From Treponema primitia ZAS-1 (GTDB taxonomy: Bacteria; Spirochaetota; Spirochaetia; Treponematales; Breznakiellaceae), in assembly GCF_000297095.1 (NCBI RefSeq), contig NZ_AEEA01000019.1, forward strand, positions 97,728 through 161,727: 64,000 bases of DNA. The letters run 5' to 3'. The notes under the pieces are model-generated. The model did no database searches and had not been told where the DNA came from. It saw only the letters and a program-made list of their open reading frames with translations. How positions within the stretch are numbered: the stretch's first letter is position 1; every line of letters begins with the position of its first letter. Positions 59,382 through 64,000 of this stretch are shown in pieces. The position numbers and the translations under genes are program-made.

Positions 59382-60281
59382 TTAAAGTTCCAGGAGCGCA
59401 TCCAAATCCAGTTCATCCTCATCATCGGTATCTTGAACTGCGGCCGGGCTTACATTCGCAGGGGTCTGCGGAGCCGGAGCAGGCGCCGCACTTGCGGGAG
59501 TCCGGGCTGGCTGGGGCGTACGGCCTGGTACGGTGGTTTCCCGAACCGCTGCGGGAGGCGGAGCTTCAACCGGGGCCTCGTAAGCAGCCTCGGGGGCATT
59601 TTCCCGGGATGCCACATAACGCCCCCGGAGTTCCCTGGTTCTTGGCCGATCATCGGTTTTCTCATCCAGTCTTACATATAGATAGGGAATCTCCCCTTTA
59701 AAATCCACCTTATAGGTTTCGCTGCCGTATTCGGTAAATTCACCGTATTGCCGGTCTTCTCTGAATGCCAGGTAAAAGCGGCTATCCGCCGGATTTTCCC
59801 TGAAGGTCAGGGTATGTTCATCCACATCATCAAAACAAATTTTAAGTGCCCGGGGCCCTCCGGGAATAGTGGGACCCGTATCGGGTATCAGTACTCCTCC
59901 CGTATCTTTTGGAATGATAATTTTTTCCTGGGCGTTAATTTCTTCAATTATACCTTCGCCGCCCTGGTATATTTCGATATCGATCTGCATACCCTTACCA
60001 TGTTCCAGGGTAATACCGGATGAAATAAAGTATTGGAGATCCCGTGTCTCATAGGCGCTTTTGCCTATCAGTTCCAAAATACCCCGGGTAATTGGCCGCG
60101 CGGGGATTTCCGGCGGTGGCGGCGGCGCAGGGCGGGCTTCCCGGGTAACAGGCGCTTCCCTCCTTACCGGAGGCGGCGGAGCCGGAGCAGGCTCAGGAGG
60201 CGGTGGGGTTTTGCACCCAGCCAGGGCCCCGGCGAGAAAAATCCCTAACGCTAAAAATATGGCTGTACTTTTATAAGTCAT
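59382..60281 (-). CDS. Proline-rich lipoprotein, unknown function
   Basis: 299 residues. The signal peptide ends in lipobox LAGALAGC (Cys23). A P/A-rich stretch (~25-62) follows. A central domain (~65-220) holds LIGKSAYETRDLQYFISSGITLEHGKG and beta-strands ending YKVDFKGEIPYLYVRLDEK. A second A/P-rich linker leads to an acidic tail (DTDDEDELDLDALLEL). The linkers could span the periplasm. Neither domain has a recognised family. It is transcribed towards galK and ends in the hairpin at 59325-59357. Confidence 0.75.
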   Translation of the reverse strand: MTYKSTAIFLALGIFLAGALAGCKTPPPPEPAPAPPPPVRREAPVTREARPAPPPPPEIPARPITRGILELIGKSAYETRDLQYFISSGITLEHGKGMQIDIEIYQGGEGIIEEINAQEKIIIPKDTGGVLIPDTGPTIPGGPRALKICFDDVDEHTLTFRENPADSRFYLAFREDRQYGEFTEYGSETYKVDFKGEIPYLYVRLDEKTDDRPRTRELRGRYVASRENAPEAAYEAPVEAPPPAAVRETTVPGRTPQPARTPASAAPAPAPQTPANVSPAAVQDTDDEDELDLDALLEL

Positions 60282-60507
60282 TTGTTAAGATTATCGGAAA
60301 ATATGATGGGCAGATTAGGTCAATTAACCAGCATTTCCAATAAAATTTGTTTTACCGCTGCTATTATGCTTGAACTTAACTTCCCGAGTTTTTTAACAAT
60401 TCGTGCCAGCGGAAACCGTCCAATATTTTGTTTTATATTGAATAATCCCCGTAAAAGATGGATATTAATATATAGATACATTTTGTGCCGCCTCTAAGGA
60501 GCGTTTG

Positions 60508-62478
60508 ATGAGTGATACCCAGTCCGAAGGACCCGGAAGCGATAAGAAGAAACCCAAGAATTCGGGCCCCCAGTTTCCCTTCGGGGGTCCTAAGCTGCCG
60601 GATCCAAAGCGTTTTGGCGGATGGCGGTTTTCCATCGTATACATCCTCATCCTGGTTGTGGCGATGAGTCTTTTTAACTATGTGTTTCTGAATAAGGTTA
60701 ACCCCACGGTCGATTTTTCGGAGTTTAAGAACAAGATCGTCGCCGGGGAAATTAAGCGGGTGGAACTGACCGATTCCTACTTTACCGGGTATACCACCCT
60801 CCAGCGGCTAACCCCGTCTTCTACCCCCAGCCTCAGACCTTCCTACGGGGCGCCCTCTGAGCCGGTCTACCGGACGGTTCCCATCAATGACCCTGAACTT
60901 GTCAAGCTCATGGATGAAAAAGGGGTCTCCTACTATGCGGTTTCCCGGGAGGGAAGCACGGTGCTTAATATCATCTTTAGCTGGGTCCTGCCTATCGCAT
61001 TTTTCTTCTTTATCTGGCGTTTCCTGATGAAGCGGCTGGGTAATATGGGGGGCAATGTTCTTTCCGTAGGCAATTCCCGGGCGGTGATCGTGGCCGAGGG
61101 GGATATTGCGACCCGGTTCCCCGACGTAGCCGGTGTGGACGAGGCTAAGGATGAACTGGTGGAGGTGGTGGACTTCCTGAAAAACCCAAAGAAGTACACC
61201 GACATAGGCGGCAAGATACCCAAGGGGGTGCTTTTAGTGGGGCCCCCGGGAACCGGGAAGACCTTATTGGCCAGGGCGGTAGCCGGAGAGGCGGGGGTAT
61301 CCTTCTTCCGTATGAGCGGCGCCGACTTTGTGGAGATGTTCGTAGGTGTCGGGGCGGCCCGGGTGCGGGACCTCTTCAAGCAGGCCCGGGAAAAGGCGCC
61401 CTGTATCATTTTTATTGATGAATTGGACGCCATCGGCAAGAGCCGGATCAACAATATCGGCGGGGGCAATGATGAGCGGGAGCAGACCCTGAACCAGCTC
61501 CTGGTGGAGATGGACGGCTTTGACGCCACCAGCGGCCTTATCATCCTGGCGGCCACCAACCGCCCGGACGTGCTGGACCCGGCGCTGCTCCGGCCCGGCC
61601 GCTTTGACCGCCAGGTCCTGGTGGATAGGCCGGACCTGAAGGGCCGGGAAGCTATCATCCGTATCCATTCCAAAGCGGTAAAGCTCGACGCCGCGGTGGA
61701 TCTTGCCGCCATTGCCCGGGTTACGTCCGGTTTTTCCGGGGCGGATCTTGCCAATATCGTGAACGAGGCGGCCCTGCTTGCCGTACGGGGAGGCCGGAAG
61801 CTGGTGGAGCAGCAGGACTTTAACGAAGCCATCGAAAAGACCGTGGCGGGGCTCCAGAAAAAGACCCGGGTGCTGAAACCGGCGGAGCGCAAACTCACCG
61901 CATACCACGAGGCCGGCCACGCGCTGGTTGCCGCCTTTACCCCCGGTTCTGATCCGGTGCAGAAAATTTCGATCATTCCCCGGGGTTATGCCCTGGGTTA
62001 TACCCTGCAAATGCCGATTGAGGATCGGTATACCATCACCCAGTCGGATCTGCTGGGGCGGATCGACGTGCTCCTTGGCGGCCGGGTTGCGGAAGCTATG
62101 GTGTCCGGTGAGTTTTCCACCGGCGCCTCCAATGATCTAACCAAGGCTACGGACATAGCCCGGAAGATGATAACCGATTACGGTATGTCGAACCGCTTTA
62201 AAAACGTGGCCCTTACCACCCGTGGAATGCGTATGCCCGGCGATGCGCCCCAGGAACCCACGTTCCACCGGGAATATTCCGAGGCAACCCAACAATATAT
62301 TGATGAGGAAATCGCCAAAATCGTAGAGGAACGTTACACCGGGGTAATGGCGACCCTGGGCCGGAACCGAAGCGTGCTGGATACGGTGGCCACCCAACTC
62401 CTGGAAAAGGAAACCCTGGACGAGAAGGAATTCAAGGCTCTGGTCGGAGAATCTCAATCCTCTCCGGTAGAATCCTGA
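60508..62478 (+). CDS. ftsH: ATP-dependent zinc metalloprotease FtsH
   Basis: 656 residues from ATG 60508, with AAGGAG upstream; a TTG one codon earlier is not needed. Two membrane helices (~45-65 and ~155-175) flank a periplasmic domain. The AAA module has Walker A GPPGTGKT (~245-252), Walker B IIFIDELDAIG, and the arginine-finger region NRPDVLDPALLRPGRFD. The protease has HEAGH (467-471) coordinating zinc. It degrades unneeded membrane and short-lived soluble proteins. The pore motif FVEMFVGVG is present. The last 25 nt overlap the converging XRE gene. Confidence 0.97.
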   Translation: MSDTQSEGPGSDKKKPKNSGPQFPFGGPKLPDPKRFGGWRFSIVYILILVVAMSLFNYVFLNKVNPTVDFSEFKNKIVAGEIKRVELTDSYFTGYTTLQRLTPSSTPSLRPSYGAPSEPVYRTVPINDPELVKLMDEKGVSYYAVSREGSTVLNIIFSWVLPIAFFFFIWRFLMKRLGNMGGNVLSVGNSRAVIVAEGDIATRFPDVAGVDEAKDELVEVVDFLKNPKKYTDIGGKIPKGVLLVGPPGTGKTLLARAVAGEAGVSFFRMSGADFVEMFVGVGAARVRDLFKQAREKAPCIIFIDELDAIGKSRINNIGGGNDEREQTLNQLLVEMDGFDATSGLIILAATNRPDVLDPALLRPGRFDRQVLVDRPDLKGREAIIRIHSKAVKLDAAVDLAAIARVTSGFSGADLANIVNEAALLAVRGGRKLVEQQDFNEAIEKTVAGLQKKTRVLKPAERKLTAYHEAGHALVAAFTPGSDPVQKISIIPRGYALGYTLQMPIEDRYTITQSDLLGRIDVLLGGRVAEAMVSGEFSTGASNDLTKATDIARKMITDYGMSNRFKNVALTTRGMRMPGDAPQEPTFHREYSEATQQYIDEEIAKIVEERYTGVMATLGRNRSVLDTVATQLLEKETLDEKEFKALVGESQSSPVES

Positions 62479-62810
62479 AGGTAGCGGCCCTTAAGATCTT
62501 TCACCATCGTCACATAAGCATCGGCCATATCATCCAGGCGCTCCGCCAGGGCTGTTGCTGCCTGATCGGGTATCGTTCCTTCGGGCATTAAAAACTGGTA
62601 GGGTTCCAGCTTCAGTGCCTTTGACAGCTTGACGAGAGTCTGTGGGGAAAGCCATTTTTTACCGTTTTCCAGGTCATTGATAAAATTATGGGTCAACCCG
62701 GCCTTCACCGCCAATTGTAATTGGGACAGTTTTTGTTTGGCCCGGAAACGCTTTAAGTTTTTACCCAAGGTAGCCCGAATTTCGGCTTCAAAGATATCGT
62801 CCGCCATCAC
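62454..62810 (-). CDS. XRE-family helix-turn-helix regulator
   Basis: 118 residues. NLKRFRAKQKLSQLQLAVKAGLTHNFINDLENGKKWLSPQTLVKLSKALKLEPYQFL is a complete XRE/Cro-type HTH (~18-75). The C-terminal ~40 residues are helical and could dimerise. The double Met at the start leaves ATG 62810 or 62807. It overlaps the end of ftsH by 25 nt in the opposite direction. Targets are unknown. Confidence 0.88.
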   Translation of the reverse strand: MMADDIFEAEIRATLGKNLKRFRAKQKLSQLQLAVKAGLTHNFINDLENGKKWLSPQTLVKLSKALKLEPYQFLMPEGTIPDQAATALAERLDDMADAYVTMVKDLKGRYLQDSTGED

Positions 62811-62901
62811 GAGAATTTCTGCTTTAATCGATGTTGTTGCAAATAGCCGTTGGATACATGGTGTCGCTAATAGCTTGGTGACAATGCCTTTGGAAAAGAA
62901 C

Positions 62902-63804
62902 CTAATTAGCGGTCTTGACGGATAAATTGTTCAGGATCAATATTTCCGGCCGGTATTCAAAATGCATGGTATCAAAAAAGAGCCATTTTCCGCCCCAGAT
63001 GAAGCCGTAGTCCTCAAAGGCTTTAATCACCGCCTCCGGAGGACTGGACCGCCTCTCGTAGGGTACGGCCCACCAGGCGGGAAAATTTTGCGCAGTCCAG
63101 AGCCAGTAGGTTTGCAGTCCCCCATGGGATGCGGGGAGCAGATCAATCGCTGTGCCATAGGCGTGGAAGCTTCTGCTTTGGGTATCGGCGATGCTCCGCC
63201 AGTTCCACCCCGCCAGGGAATCAAGCCGGTTCATCCATTGCCATACCGGGGCATTGGTTTTCGCCGCATCCAGAATCCGTTCCTCCACCAAGGCCAGCTC
63301 TTCCATAATTGAGTAATGGACCATCACGCTTCTGCCCAGGAAACGGATAGTTTTTACCCGGTCGTAGGACTCTTCCCTGGTGGACGCCCGCCAGAGGGCA
63401 TCATAAAAATGCTGGGATCGCTTAGGGGGATTTGCCGCCCGCCGTTGGGCGGAATCCTTAAACCGCTCCGTCTCTTCCGGGGTTGGGTCCCGCCATGGGG
63501 GTAACTCCGCAGGGTAATTGTAGAAGGGCTGGGGATCATACTCGGCATATCGGTCCCGGAGATTTTCCGGGAGCAGCCGCCCCTGGGCATAGTAGAACCA
63601 GTTCCCGCCAAGCTGCACCGCCCAATCGCCCGTATCCGCTGCCGAGCTTCTGCGGAATTCCGCCGCGCCGATGCGCCCCGGATAAGCCGTAGCCAGGGCC
63701 TTCATGACCGTTTCCCCCCGGTTCGGTAACGCCGAAGGCGCAGTCTGCGCAAAGCCTCTCCCGGCCAAACAGAGTAAAGCAACTATGATGTAAAACAAGG
63801 ACAT
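62902..63804 (-). CDS. Exported M15-type peptidase (D-Ala-D-Ala carboxypeptidase/L,D-endopeptidase-like)
   Basis: 300 residues with a signal peptide (~1-20). SRSFHAYGTAIDLLP (about 207-221) carries the zinc His and Asp of the SxHxxGxAxD motif. WGGKWLFFDTMHFEYRPEI (about 270-288) carries the third zinc ligand and catalytic Glu/His pair of M15 peptidases. The N-terminal ~150 residues are an additional region with no known family (RRSQHFYDALW). It probably trims peptidoglycan stem peptides in the periplasm. Confidence 0.82.
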   Translation of the reverse strand: MSLFYIIVALLCLAGRGFAQTAPSALPNRGETVMKALATAYPGRIGAAEFRRSSAADTGDWAVQLGGNWFYYAQGRLLPENLRDRYAEYDPQPFYNYPAELPPWRDPTPEETERFKDSAQRRAANPPKRSQHFYDALWRASTREESYDRVKTIRFLGRSVMVHYSIMEELALVEERILDAAKTNAPVWQWMNRLDSLAGWNWRSIADTQSRSFHAYGTAIDLLPASHGGLQTYWLWTAQNFPAWWAVPYERRSSPPEAVIKAFEDYGFIWGGKWLFFDTMHFEYRPEILILNNLSVKTAN

Positions 63805-63857
63805 ATCCGGATACTATCACAGCCCCCGGATTTTGTGATATACTCCCTAAAACTATT

Positions 63858-63931
<74 letters not shown>

Positions 63932-63942
63932 AACGATAGTGA

Positions 63943-63962
63943 GCAACACGCGGGACTCGAAG
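63943..63962 (-). repeat. Inverted copy of the tRNA-Arg 3' end
   Basis: GCAACACGCGGGACTCGAAG (63943-63962) matches the reverse complement of tRNA-Arg bases 63911-63930 at 18 of 20 positions, 12 nt after the tRNA. A read-through transcript could fold into a ~20-bp hairpin that hides the T arm and acceptor end. The GC-rich sequence continues to the window edge, so the full extent is not visible. Confidence 0.8.
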
Positions 63963-64000
63963 GGTGCGAGCGCCGACCGGAGGGAGGAAGAGGCGGCAGG

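Noticed and set aside
60933..61976. 347-codon minus-strand frame inside ftsH
   Set aside because: Arises from GC-rich codon bias opposite a highly conserved gene; no family resemblance.

Overview
The window looks like a chromosomal segment of a spirochaete, most likely a free-living or gut-associated Treponema relative. This is inference from gene content: a large TPR protein resembling spirochaete flagellar-collar proteins, an Asp-type MurA, many Cache-domain sensors, and a GC-rich backbone. No rRNA or species-specific marker is present, so the genus is not proven.

Layout. 1-7.6 kb holds a hybrid histidine kinase that runs off the left edge, a CBM48/E-set protein, and a frameshifted acidic/TPR membrane protein. 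A tRNA-Val(CAC) at 7.66 kb marks the left edge of an AT-richer accessory island reaching about 21.3 kb. The island contains a TcmP/three-Cys radical-SAM pair; a tightly overlapping operon of a GHKL ATPase with a nuclease-like C terminus, a type III Mod methylase, a RhuM protein and a type III Res subunit; a J-domain/HIRAN pair; and a radical-SAM/SPASM-like gene followed by two proteins that share only a serine-rich N-terminal motif. tRNA-like scars lie between these modules. No integrase or transposase was found.

21.3-31.1 kb is a signalling block. An MCP and an HD-GYP response regulator overlap on the minus strand. Divergently, an orphan solute-binding lipoprotein, a membrane-anchored Cache-LuxR regulator and a second hybrid kinase form an operon. 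31.2-49.7 kb is mostly housekeeping: Fic, a lipid/polyprenol-kinase-like protein, murA, three unknown membrane proteins, PspA/YbjN/STAS, trmJ, a WecG/TagA glycosyltransferase, rsmE, ctpA, a phosphoesterase, a DUF4015-type putative glycosidase, an HD protein, and a DinJ-like/zeta-like toxin-antitoxin pair. Many neighbours overlap at their ends.

49.9-56.0 kb is a 2-oxoacid dehydrogenase operon (DeoR regulator, E2, E3, fused E1). 56.2-63.9 kb carries a vWA protein, an SGNH hydrolase, galactokinase, a proline-rich lipoprotein, ftsH, an XRE regulator, an M15-type peptidase and tRNA-Arg(UCU), which is followed by an inverted copy of its own 3' end.

The most unusual system is at 19.2-21.3 kb: a radical-SAM enzyme beside two proteins with the N-terminal pattern MKxRxGFxSNSSSxSFII. 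The shared serines use opposite codon families in the two genes, so selection acts on the peptide itself. This suggests a modification or recognition tag.
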